NCBI GenBank assembly: GCA_900539675.1
Contig: UQDJ01000021.1
Coordinates: 1-28,802, forward strand
Source: an uncultured Coriobacteriaceae bacterium
GTDB taxonomy: Bacteria > Actinomycetota > Coriobacteriia > Coriobacteriales > Eggerthellaceae
Reading direction: 5' to 3'
DNA: 28,802 bases
Below the pieces are notes generated by a model. It was not told where the DNA came from. It saw only the letters and a program-made list of their open reading frames with translations, and did not search any database. This document shows positions 1 through 6,322 of the stretch, piece by piece. Every line of letters starts with the position of its first letter. Position 1 is the first letter of the stretch. The translations under genes were made by a program, and so were the position numbers.

Positions 1-239
1 CCGGCATGGATGCGGTAAGTAACGGCTTGGCAGATGAAGTGGGTACTGAAGAAGACGCGATCGAAAAAGCAGCCGAGCTTTCTGGTACTGCTAAAGGATA
101 TACCACAATCACGCTGACCAAAGATTCGGATGATTTAAGTTCGCTTTTGGGTTTGATGTCTGAAGATAAAAGTATGACAAAAGACGAATTGATTTCTGCG
201 TTGAAGGAGTTGGAGGACAATGGCGCCCTCGCAAAATGA
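1..239 (+). CDS. sppA: Signal peptide peptidase SppA-like protein, C-terminal fragment
   Basis: This is the last part of a gene that begins before the window. The frame runs from the window edge (Gly at 3-5, then Met-Asp) to TGA at 237-239. The visible segment, Gly-Met-Asp-Ala-Val with Gly-Leu-Ala-Asp-Glu-Val-Gly and then Asp-Ala-Ile-Glu-Lys-Ala-Ala-Glu, resembles the C-terminal 'vGLvDe-G...DAi..Aa' region of S49 family proteases (SppA/protease IV). These membrane-associated serine proteases degrade leftover signal peptides. The catalytic Ser and Lys lie upstream and cannot be checked. The last 45 or so residues are acidic. The gene overlaps the next start codon by 20 nt, which suggests translational coupling to the synthetase gene. 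Family assignment is moderate because only about 79 residues are visible. Confidence 0.6.
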   Translation, partial: GMDAVSNGLADEVGTEEDAIEKAAELSGTAKGYTTITLTKDSDDLSSLLGLMSEDKSMTKDELISALKELEDNGALAK

Positions 240-2253
240 TGAAGCTCGTGTGATCTGGCCTAAGCGCGCGGTAGTTACTGCTGGCATGCCCTATGGCAAT
301 AAGGCACTGCACTTTGGGCATGTTGGTGGCGTGTTTGTCCCGGCGGATTGTTTTGCTCGTTTCTTGCGCGATCGTATCGGCAAAGACAACGTTGTGTTTG
401 TGTCTGGTACGGACTGCTTTGGCTCTCCGATCGAAGAGGGGTATCGCAAGGAAGTGGAAGCAGGCACATTTGAAGGCACGCTGGAAGACTATGTGCGCCG
501 CAACCACGATTTGCAGAAAGCCACGTTGGATTCCTACGATATCAGCCTTGATATTTATGAAGGCAGCGGTTTGGGCCACTGCGCTGAAGTGCATCAAAGC
601 GTTACGGCTCAGTTCGTAAAGCGCCTCTACGAAAAGGGCGTGCTACATCTGGAGAGTACTCTGCAGTTCTACGACACCAAGGCTGATATGTTTTTGAATG
701 GGCGCCAGGTGCAAGGCCATTGCCCTGTTCAGGGTTGTAAGAGCGAAAAGGCCTATGCCGATGAATGCGATTTAGGCCATCAATACGATCCAGTTGATTT
801 GATCAACCCTATCTCTTCGGTTTCTGGCACGGTTCCAGAAATGCGTGAAGTACAGAATTGGTATTTCGATTTGCCAGGATATGCCAATATTGTGCGTGGC
901 TATGTCAAAGAGATGGAGCAGGATCCACAGATTCGTCCAATCGTCACCAAGACCATTAAGGAATTTTTGGTTCCACCCATTATTTACGTCAAGGTGGAGC
1001 TGCATGAAAAGTATGCCGCTCTTGCCGATAAGCTGCCCGAACACATCTATCGTGATCCCGAAAAAGGCAAACAGAGTTTTGAGCTGGAATTTAAAACCAT
1101 TCAGGATCGCGATGAAGCCCGCACGCTCCTTACCGATGCAGGCATTCGATTCCGTACCGGCAAGGCGTTGGTGCCGTTCCGTATTTCGGGCAATGTTGAA
1201 TGGGGCGTGCCGCTTCCTTCTATCGAAAACGTGGAAGGTTTGACGGCGTGGTGCTGGCCGGAAAGCTTGTGGGCTCCAATTTCGTTTACGATGGCCCGCA
1301 ACGATGAACGTGGCTTGTCGCGTATTTTATGGCGCGATTTCTGGTGTGATAAAGATGCCCAGGTGTATCAGTTCATCGGTCAGGATAATTTGTACTTTTA
1401 TGGCGTGGCGCAGCCCGCCCTGTTTGCCGCCATGCAAAAGGAAGACCCGGTTGCTGTAAATGCGCCACAAGGTGAGCTGCAACAGACCAAGCTTATCGCC
1501 AATCATCATATCTTGTTTGGTGATAAGAAGGCTTCCTCTTCAAGTGATGTGAAGCCACCAACAGCCGATGAGCTATTGGAGCATTACACAGCAGAGCAAC
1601 TGCGTGCACACTTTTTGGCGCTGGGCCTCGATCAGCGCTCGGTTGGCTTTAAGCCCAAGGTGTTTGAAGCTGACCCGGCGAAGCGTGATGATCCGCGTGT
1701 GGCGGATCCCGTTCTAAAAGAAGGTGCGTTGCTGACAAAGGTGTTCAATCGCTTGGCCCGCAGCTGTCTGTATGAGGCACAAAATAACTTTGAAGGATAT
1801 ATGCCTTTAGGTGAAGTATCGCGTGAGGTGCTCTCTCAGGTAAAGAAGACCATGCTCACCTATGAATCAACGATGTATCGCGTTGATTTGCATTCTATTA
1901 TGGCCTTGATGGATGACTTTATTCGCTACGCCAACAAATATTGGTCAAGCGGTATTCGCCAAGCGGAGCAGGAAGGTGACGTTGAACTGCGCCGCCAGAT
2001 ACTGGTGGATTCGTTTTATCTGCTGCGTATCGCCACCCTTTTGATGCATCCGGTTGTTCCACGGGGTACAGAAAAGATTTGCGACTACCTGAACTTCGCA
2101 TTCGACGATTTCTTCAGCTGGAATTATGATTTTGATTCCATGGAAGAGCTTTGTAGTGGGGTTGAGTTGGACGCCAAGCGCCACCGTGTTCGCGATTTGC
2201 CTCCGCGTACGGACTTCTTTAAGTTCCATCCATCGCAGATCAAGAAGAAATAG
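220..2253 (+). CDS. metG: Class I aminoacyl-tRNA synthetase of the MetRS family, divergent
   Basis: 677 residues. The N-terminus matches methionyl-tRNA synthetase: Val-Thr-Ala-Gly-Met-Pro-Tyr-Gly-Asn, then a HIGH-type motif His-Phe-Gly-His at residues 31-34 and Gly-Thr-Asp-Cys-Phe-Gly-Ser-Pro-Ile near 63-71. A knuckle-like segment (Cys168, Cys173, Cys183) lies where MetRS binds zinc, and the anticodon-binding helical domain follows. The expected role is attaching methionine to tRNA-Met in the cytoplasm. Several key positions differ from the usual family. The KMSKS loop is replaced by Lys-Ala-Ser-Ser-Ser-Ser (437-442). Tyr394 stands where MetRS normally has the His of 'YFHSLFWPAM'. About 75 extra residues (roughly 250-325) lie before the 'WG(I/V)P' segment. 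ATG at 220 is preceded by a GGAGG-type ribosome site at about 207-217 and overlaps the sppA end. Membership of the MetRS fold is secure; that it is the cell's housekeeping MetRS is likely but not proven. Confidence 0.8.
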   Translation: MAPSQNDEARVIWPKRAVVTAGMPYGNKALHFGHVGGVFVPADCFARFLRDRIGKDNVVFVSGTDCFGSPIEEGYRKEVEAGTFEGTLEDYVRRNHDLQKATLDSYDISLDIYEGSGLGHCAEVHQSVTAQFVKRLYEKGVLHLESTLQFYDTKADMFLNGRQVQGHCPVQGCKSEKAYADECDLGHQYDPVDLINPISSVSGTVPEMREVQNWYFDLPGYANIVRGYVKEMEQDPQIRPIVTKTIKEFLVPPIIYVKVELHEKYAALADKLPEHIYRDPEKGKQSFELEFKTIQDRDEARTLLTDAGIRFRTGKALVPFRISGNVEWGVPLPSIENVEGLTAWCWPESLWAPISFTMARNDERGLSRILWRDFWCDKDAQVYQFIGQDNLYFYGVAQPALFAAMQKEDPVAVNAPQGELQQTKLIANHHILFGDKKASSSSDVKPPTADELLEHYTAEQLRAHFLALGLDQRSVGFKPKVFEADPAKRDDPRVADPVLKEGALLTKVFNRLARSCLYEAQNNFEGYMPLGEVSREVLSQVKKTMLTYESTMYRVDLHSIMALMDDFIRYANKYWSSGIRQAEQEGDVELRRQILVDSFYLLRIATLLMHPVVPRGTEKICDYLNFAFDDFFSWNYDFDSMEELCSGVELDAKRHRVRDLPPRTDFFKFHPSQIKKK

Positions 2254-2271
2254 GCATTGATAAAAGGTGGC

Positions 2272-2301
2272 ACGCAGCACGTGGCATAACGCAGCACGTG
2301 G
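2272..2301. repeat. Short direct repeat, 17-bp period, two copies
   Basis: The 13-bp string ACGCAGCACGTGG occurs at 2272-2284 and again at 2289-2301, giving a 17-bp period. It lies just after the synthetase stop. No function is apparent. The rest of the 259-nt gap up to rpmE holds a weak hairpin (GATGCC 2350-2355 with GGCATC 2362-2367), a 10-bp palindrome at 2370-2379 and the rpmE promoter and leader described separately. Confidence 0.7.
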
Positions 2302-2432
2302 TATAGAGTTGATAGCCGCTGCTGCACATTGTGTACGGAGTTTTACGGTGATGCCTTACCGGGCATCCTGCATGCATGCTGCTTATATGCGTGAATTTTT
2401 GCAGGTCGGTTGAAGCTCTGACAAGAAAATGG

Positions 2433-2460
2433 TTGCGCTGCTGCTTGGTCATGCTACTAT
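2433..2460 (+). promoter_or_regulatory. Candidate rpmE promoter
   Basis: A TTGCGC box at 2433-2438 and a TACTAT box at 2455-2460 are separated by 16 nt. The overlapping TATAGT at 2458-2463 is an alternative -10. Transcription would start near 2467-2470, giving a leader of about 45 nt that contains the hairpin at 2476-2496. Read by eye only. Confidence 0.4.
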
Positions 2461-2475
2461 AGTTAGGCTTGTCTC

Positions 2476-2496
2476 GCCTTGGTCGGAAACCAAGGC
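2476..2496 (+). promoter_or_regulatory. Hairpin in the rpmE 5' leader
   Basis: GCCTTGGT (2476-2483) pairs perfectly with ACCAAGGC (2489-2496) around a 5-nt loop, CGGAA. The stem ends six nucleotides before the GAGGAG ribosome site (2502-2507). There is no T-run, so it is not a terminator. Leader hairpins close to ribosome sites are often protein-binding or translation-control elements, and autoregulation of ribosomal protein genes is common. That L31 or another factor binds this one is inference. Confidence 0.5.
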
Positions 2497-2512
2497 ATAG
2501 TGAGGAGAACCA

Positions 2513-2974
2513 ATGAAAAAAGATATCCATCCTGAATACGTTGACTGCACGGTCACCTGCACCTGCGGCAATACCTTCCACACTCGCTCTACAAAGCCGG
2601 AGATTCGCGTTGACATCTGCAACGCTTGTCATCCGTTCTTTACGGGCACTCAGAAGCTGATCGACTCCGGCGGACGCGTACAGCGCTTTGCCGATAAGTT
2701 CGGTGCTGCTAAGGAAACGGTTGCTGCTCGCGAAGCTGCAAAGAAGGCAGAACGCGCTGCTGCTGTTGAAGCTGCAGAAGCTGCTAAGAAGGCTGAACGC
2801 GAAGCTAAGGCTGCTGCTAAGGCTGCTCGTGCTGCTGAATATGCAAAGAAGGCTGAAGCTGAAGCTGCAAAGGCTGCTGAAGAAGCAACTGAGGCTGAAG
2901 CTGAGGCTGTTGAAGCAACCGCAGAAGCTGAGGTTGTTGAAGCGGTAGCTGAAGAAGAAAAGGCTGCAGAATAG
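2513..2974 (+). CDS. rpmE: Ribosomal protein L31 with long Ala/Glu/Lys-rich C-terminal tail
   Basis: 153 residues, against about 65-90 in the usual L31 family. Residues 1-63 are a complete zinc-type L31: MKKDIHP start, Cys16-x-Cys18, Cys36-x-x-Cys39 followed by His-Pro-Phe-(Phe/Tyr)-Thr-Gly, and the Arg-Val-x-Arg-Phe segment. L31 sits at the central protuberance of the 50S subunit and bridges to the 30S head. Residues 64-153 are almost only Ala, Glu, Lys and Arg, shifting from mixed charge to acidic towards the end. They are probably helical or disordered. ATG at 2513 has the site GAGGAG five nt upstream. The gene appears to be a single transcription unit, with its own candidate promoter and leader hairpin and a strong terminator after it. 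The tail could be lineage-typical for ribosomal proteins in this class, but I cannot confirm that here. Confidence 0.93.
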   Translation: MKKDIHPEYVDCTVTCTCGNTFHTRSTKPEIRVDICNACHPFFTGTQKLIDSGGRVQRFADKFGAAKETVAAREAAKKAERAAAVEAAEAAKKAEREAKAAAKAARAAEYAKKAEAEAAKAAEEATEAEAEAVEATAEAEVVEAVAEEEKAAE

Positions 2975-3008
2975 TTTTACCTTTACGCTATTCATTTCCA
3001 AAACGCGT

Positions 3009-3050
3009 ACGACGCCTGTCGGAATCTACCCGGCAGGCGTCGTTGTATTT
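3009..3050 (+). terminator. rpmE terminator
   Basis: A 14-bp stem (3009-3022 with 3030-3043, one G-T pair) is rich in GC and is followed by TGTATTTGTG. It begins 34 nt after the rpmE stop. Confidence 0.8.
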
Positions 3051-3095
3051 GTGACATGAATAGTTTTTTGATAATTCGTTCATCTACATTATCTG

Positions 3096-3117
3096 AGCAC
3101 CATTTTTTGGTGCTTTT
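3096..3117 (+). terminator. Second terminator-like hairpin before hrb
   Basis: AGCACCA (3096-3102) pairs with TGGTGCT (3108-3114) around TTTTT and is followed by TTT. A possible promoter (TTGATA at 3068-3073, TATCTG at 3090-3095, 16-nt spacing) lies directly before it. The hairpin is either a back-up rpmE terminator or an early attenuator for the next gene. A second inverted pair, AAGCCTT near 3145 and AAGGCTT near 3180, lies further down. The evidence is structural only. Confidence 0.45.
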
Positions 3118-3210
3118 CTAGTAGCATAAAGCCTGCAGGGGTTATAAGCCTTGAGCGCACTGATGGGGATAATGCTTTATAAGGCTTTGCCAGTATGACA
3201 GGAGATAACC

Positions 3211-3882
3211 ATGATTGACACTCACGCATTTCGCAATTTGACGTACGGCCTGTACGTTATATCAACCACGCGTGGTGGCCGCAACGTGGGCTGCATTGTA
3301 AACACTTTCGCGCAGGTTACTTCTAAGCCAGCGCAAGTAACCGTAGCGGTAAATAAGGATAATTTCACCTGTGGCGGTATCCAACAGACCGGCGCTTATG
3401 AAGTGGCAGTTTTGGATGAATCCGCATCGATGGAGCTCATTGGTAAGTTTGGCTTTCATTCCAGTGAAGACACCGATAAATTTGCTGATGTCATGTCGAG
3501 CACTTCCATGCAGGAGCTGCCGTATGTAACTCAATCGGCGTGTGCTCATTTTTCCGTGAAGGTAACCAAGGAGCTTGACTTGGGCAGTCATATGCTGTTC
3601 ATCGGTGATGTGGTGGCAGCTGAAGTTTTACAGGGTGAAGCTCCTATGAGCTATGCCTACTATCATGAAGTGAAGGGTGGTAAAACACCACCGAAGGCTT
3701 CCAGCTACAACGAGGAAGTGGAGGTAGCCATGCCAGAGACTAAGGAAGACCAGGAGAAGCCCAAGTACGCCTGGCAGTGTTCAATCTGTGGCCATATTGA
3801 ATACGTCGAAGAATTGCCCGAAGACTTTGTATGCCCCGTTTGCGGTGTAGGACGTGAACTGTTCAAGCGAATTGTACTGTAA
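3211..3882 (+). CDS. hrb: Flavin reductase-rubredoxin fusion (high-molecular-weight rubredoxin)
   Basis: 223 residues. Residues 1 to about 155 are an FMN-binding flavin reductase-like domain (start 'IDTHAFRNLTYGLYVIST', later Ser-His-x-Leu-Phe-Ile-Gly-Asp-Val). After a charged linker, residues 183-223 form a rubredoxin domain whose iron would be held by Cys190-x-x-Cys193-Gly and Cys208-x-x-Cys211-Gly. The same architecture is known as Hrb in acetogens, where it passes electrons from NAD(P)H to a flavodiiron protein that reduces oxygen or nitric oxide. A cytoplasmic role in oxidative or nitrosative defence is the likely reading. No flavodiiron gene is in the window, so the partner is unknown. 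ATG at 3211 follows CAGGAGATAACC, a good ribosome site. The gene stands alone between terminators. Confidence 0.88.
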   Translation: MIDTHAFRNLTYGLYVISTTRGGRNVGCIVNTFAQVTSKPAQVTVAVNKDNFTCGGIQQTGAYEVAVLDESASMELIGKFGFHSSEDTDKFADVMSSTSMQELPYVTQSACAHFSVKVTKELDLGSHMLFIGDVVAAEVLQGEAPMSYAYYHEVKGGKTPPKASSYNEEVEVAMPETKEDQEKPKYAWQCSICGHIEYVEELPEDFVCPVCGVGRELFKRIVL

Positions 3883-3939
3883 GACAATAACCTCTAGGCA
3901 GCCACTGAAGTTTTGCTGCAACTGAGCACAATCGAACGC

Positions 3940-3993
3940 AAAGATGGAAAGCATCTTTCTTTAGAGCCTCGAAGGTATCGAGGCTCTCTTTTG
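3940..3993 (+). terminator. Double hairpin, hrb terminator
   Basis: Two adjacent perfect hairpins. AAAGATG (3940-3946) pairs with CATCTTT (3952-3958). AGAGCCTCGA (3963-3972) pairs with TCGAGGCTCT (3978-3987) and is followed by CTTTTG. The second has terminator shape. Confidence 0.8.
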
Positions 3994-4020
3994 TAGAGAT
4001 GGGGCTATTAAACGGTTTCT

Positions 4021-4060
4021 TTGGTCCAATTGCGCTACGCAGGTAAGCTGGTTGGTCCAA
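4021..4060 (+). promoter_or_regulatory. Paired TTGGTCCAA near-palindromes upstream of thyX
   Basis: TTGGTCCAA, symmetrical around its central T, occurs at 4021-4029 and 4052-4060, 31 bp apart (about three helical turns). Such spacing suits a dimer-pair operator, but no promoter boxes could be assigned confidently. Confidence 0.3.
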
Positions 4061-4084
4061 GCGGATTATTCTTGGAGGAAGAAT

Positions 4085-4144
4085 ATGCTTAATGAAGAGT
4101 CCGCTACTATGGTCTGTCATAAGAGAAAGGATTCAGTTCTATGA
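4085..4144 (+). CDS. Possible 19-residue leader peptide coupled to thyX
   Basis: ATG at 4085 has a strong ribosome site, GGAGGA at 4074-4079, five nt upstream. The frame encodes MLNEESATMVCHKRKDSVL and stops at TGA 4142-4144, which overlaps the thyX start as ATGA. thyX itself has only a weak site (GAAAGG near 4125-4130), so translation of the short frame could feed ribosomes into thyX. The peptide resembles nothing I know. The alternative is chance: the GGAGGA could belong to an extended thyX, but that frame has a stop at 4120-4122, so no upstream thyX start exists. Confidence 0.35.
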   Translation: MLNEESATMVCHKRKDSVL

Positions 4145-4821
4145 ATGTAGAACTTTTACAATACCCCGAAAACCCTGAACGTGCCGTGGCTACGGCAGCG
4201 CGACTGTGCTATGCCCCAGTAGGCGCAAAGGAGCTCATGGAGACCATGCCTGCTGAGCGAGTGCGCAGTGTTCTCTCTACCATTTTGAAGTCAGGTCATT
4301 TTTCTACGCTTGAGCACGTAAGTTATACCTTTGCTGTTGATGGTGTTTCTCGTGCTTTGACCCATCAGTTGGTCCGTCATCGCCTGGCAAGTTTCAATCA
4401 GCAGTCTCAGCGCTATGTGAAATTCACCGACGGCGTGGACACCATCAAGCCTCATACGGTGGAGGACAACAAGGATGCTTCCCGTGTGTTTGATGAAGCT
4501 ATCGCGCAGGTTATTGAAGGCTACGAAAAGCTTCTGGATATGGGCATTCCTGCCGAAGATGCTCGCTATCTTTTACCCAATGCTGCAGAAACTAAGATCG
4601 TTATCACGATGAATATTCGCGAATTGCTGCATTTTTTCAGCTTGCGTTGTTGTAACCGTGCCCAGTGGGAAATTCGCGAGATGGCTCATCGCATGTTGGA
4701 ATTGGTCCGTCCAACTGCGCCGTATATCTTTATGGATGCCGGCGCGCCGTGCATTCGCGGTAATTGCCCTGAAGGAAAAATGACATGTGGAAAGCCTTAT
4801 CCGAAGGTTGTGCGTGATTAA
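4141..4821 (+). CDS. thyX: Flavin-dependent thymidylate synthase ThyX
   Basis: 226 residues, normal for the family. The ThyX signature RHRxxSxNxxSxR is complete at residues 79-91 (Arg79, His80, Arg81, Ser84, Asn86, Ser89, Arg91). ThyX makes dTMP from dUMP using methylenetetrahydrofolate as carbon donor and FAD plus NADPH for reduction, and it works as a homotetramer in the cytoplasm. The C-terminal half carries the substrate-binding Arg/Glu-rich helix (Asn-Ile-Arg-Glu-Leu-Leu-His-Phe-Phe, then Arg-x-x-x-Arg-Ala-Gln-Trp-Glu-Ile-Arg). ATG at 4141 is the only possible start because of the stop at 4120. It overlaps the stop of a 19-codon frame, so translational coupling is possible. The DUF1385 gene follows with no gap. 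dTMP kinase (tmk) is 6.6 kb downstream in another unit. Confidence 0.97.
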   Translation: MNVELLQYPENPERAVATAARLCYAPVGAKELMETMPAERVRSVLSTILKSGHFSTLEHVSYTFAVDGVSRALTHQLVRHRLASFNQQSQRYVKFTDGVDTIKPHTVEDNKDASRVFDEAIAQVIEGYEKLLDMGIPAEDARYLLPNAAETKIVITMNIRELLHFFSLRCCNRAQWEIREMAHRMLELVRPTAPYIFMDAGAPCIRGNCPEGKMTCGKPYPKVVRD

Positions 4822-4824
4822 GTG

Positions 4825-5916
4825 ATGTCCCAGACGTCTCAAAACAAATCAAACGATCTAAAGCGTGCCTTCACGGAGGATGGTGCACACAAAACGCATA
4901 TTGGTGGGCAGGCGCTGATCGAAGGCGTCATGATGCGCGGCAAACATAACTGGGCTGTTGGTGTGCGTCAAGAAGATGGCAACCTGTATTCGAAAGAATA
5001 TCCCCTGTCGAAAAAAGGAAGTCGCCCTGCGTGGTTTTCGTGGCCCATTGTGCGTGGGTGCGTGGCGTTTGTCGATTCGTTGGTGCTGGGATATAAAGCC
5101 CTTGAAGTGGGCATCAACGCCGCATTTACGTTTGATGATGAAGACGACGATGAGCCACAAGAGCAATCCGACGCACGGGGAGCGCAAGATGATGAGCCAC
5201 AAGAGCAATCCGACGCACGGGGAGCGCAAGATGATGAGCCGCAAGGCGCCTTCTCTAAATTTGAGATGGGTTTATCGCTTGTCCTGGGCTTGGTTTTAGG
5301 CATAGCACTCTTTATCTTTTTCCCAGCTTTAGCGGCAAATGTTTTGGTGGGCAATTATGAAGAACAGCCGCTTGTTTGGAATATAGTCGATGGCATTATG
5401 CGTGTGGCAATTTTTGTGTTCTACGTGTGGCTGATTGGCCGCATGAAGGATATTAAACGCATGTTTTCCTATCATGGCGCCGAACACAAGACTATCCATT
5501 GTTACGAACATGGCCTTGAGCTTACGCCAGAAAACGCCAAACAATTCCCACGTTTGCATGTACGCTGTGGCACGGCGTTTTTGATCATGGTTATGATTAT
5601 TGCAATTTTGGTCTACACCATTGTGCCGCTCAATGCGCTTATCGCCGCTTTGGGTATTACGGGTATAGGGTCATTTATCTTTTTGCTTTTGATCCGCATT
5701 GCGCTTTTACCGCTGATCGCAGGTATTTCCTACGAGATCACCGTCAAGTGGGCGGGTTCTCATCCGGATAACAAACTGGTGCGCATTGTGCTGTGGCCCG
5801 GCATGCAGATGCAGCGTTTGACCACTAACGAACCAGATGATGGCATGCTTGAGTGCGCCATTGCTGCTATGAAACTAGTTGTTGAGCGTGAACAGCTGGA
5901 ACACCTCACAAGCTAA
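4825..5916 (+). CDS. DUF1385 family integral membrane protein (YqhQ-like)
   Basis: 363 residues from ATG 4825; GTG at 4822 would add one residue. The N-terminal part has the family hallmark Gly-Gly-Gln-Ala-Leu-Ile-Glu-Gly-Val-Met-Met-Arg-Gly. The central part contains His-Gly-Ala-Glu-His-Lys-(x)-Ile-x-(C/A)-(Y/F)-Glu. Hydrophobic stretches near 150-175, 190-205, 250-275 and 280-302 predict about four membrane segments. The family's biochemical role is not established; YqhQ-type proteins are widespread in Gram-positive bacteria. Between the first soluble part and the membrane domain lies an acidic linker made of a perfect 42-bp repeat. There is no clear ribosome site, and the gene begins right at the thyX stop, so translation is probably coupled to thyX. 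Confidence 0.9.
   Translation: MSQTSQNKSNDLKRAFTEDGAHKTHIGGQALIEGVMMRGKHNWAVGVRQEDGNLYSKEYPLSKKGSRPAWFSWPIVRGCVAFVDSLVLGYKALEVGINAAFTFDDEDDDEPQEQSDARGAQDDEPQEQSDARGAQDDEPQGAFSKFEMGLSLVLGLVLGIALFIFFPALAANVLVGNYEEQPLVWNIVDGIMRVAIFVFYVWLIGRMKDIKRMFSYHGAEHKTIHCYEHGLELTPENAKQFPRLHVRCGTAFLIMVMIIAILVYTIVPLNALIAALGITGIGSFIFLLLIRIALLPLIAGISYEITVKWAGSHPDNKLVRIVLWPGMQMQRLTTNEPDDGMLECAIAAMKLVVEREQLEHLTS
5149..5245 (+). repeat. Perfect 42-bp tandem repeat inside the DUF1385 gene
   Basis: The 42-bp unit is at 5149-5190 and is repeated exactly at 5191-5232; a partial third copy (GATGAGCCGCAAG) is at 5233-5245. Each unit encodes the acidic 14-mer DEPQEQSDARGAQD in frame. Gain or loss of a unit would keep the frame, so copy number may vary between strains. 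Confidence 0.95.
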
Positions 5917-6322
5917 GATGCGTTTCATCCGATAGGTTGCGTTTCTTCTTCGTGGCTGCTACTCGCAAGCTAGTATCGGATCTATTCGTTTGAACAAATC
6001 AAGATATTTGTTGTACAGCTCGTACCTGCCAGGGCTCAATCTCCTACAGTAAATCTGGCTTTTTGTGCCGCATGCGCCCAATTCGTGTATTCTGTACGGG
6101 ATTGCGAGTTGCAAGAGTGCTAAAACATGCGAAGCTGTGTTGCGTTTCGTTGTAGCACAGGGAAGTGCATGGTAGCGCCGTGCTGAAACACGCCATGACG
6201 CTGCATCCTGGTGCAAAGTGCAATCATATGCCCCACACACGTTAATAAGCGAGAGACGGGGTTAACCGTGTGAATACAATCGCCGCATCCTCAAAGAAGG
6301 GCGGCAAGTTAGGAGGAACCGC
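5917..6322. other. 406-nt gap before the topoisomerase gene
   Basis: No convincing gene. A composite hairpin lies right after the DUF1385 stop: ATCCGATA (5927-5934) pairs with TATCGGAT (5974-5981), with TTGCG (5937-5941) and CGCAA (5964-5968) nested inside. It has no T-run. A weak promoter (TTGTGC at 6063-6068, TATTCT at 6088-6093, 19-nt spacing) precedes 230 nt of apparent leader. The final part carries GAGAGACGGGG and the topoisomerase ribosome site. Nothing else was recognised. Confidence 0.5.

Noticed and set aside
2240..3001. 253-codon minus-strand frame opposite rpmE
   Set aside because: Ser/Phe/Leu-rich translation is the mirror of the GCT/GAA/AAG repeats of the L31 tail; no ribosome site or family match.
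5959..6240. 93-codon minus-strand frame; its end (YELYNKYLDLFKRI) recalls the C-terminus of FGGY sugar kinases
   Set aside because: The match is short, the rest looks non-coding, and there is no ribosome site. Too weak to call a pseudogene.
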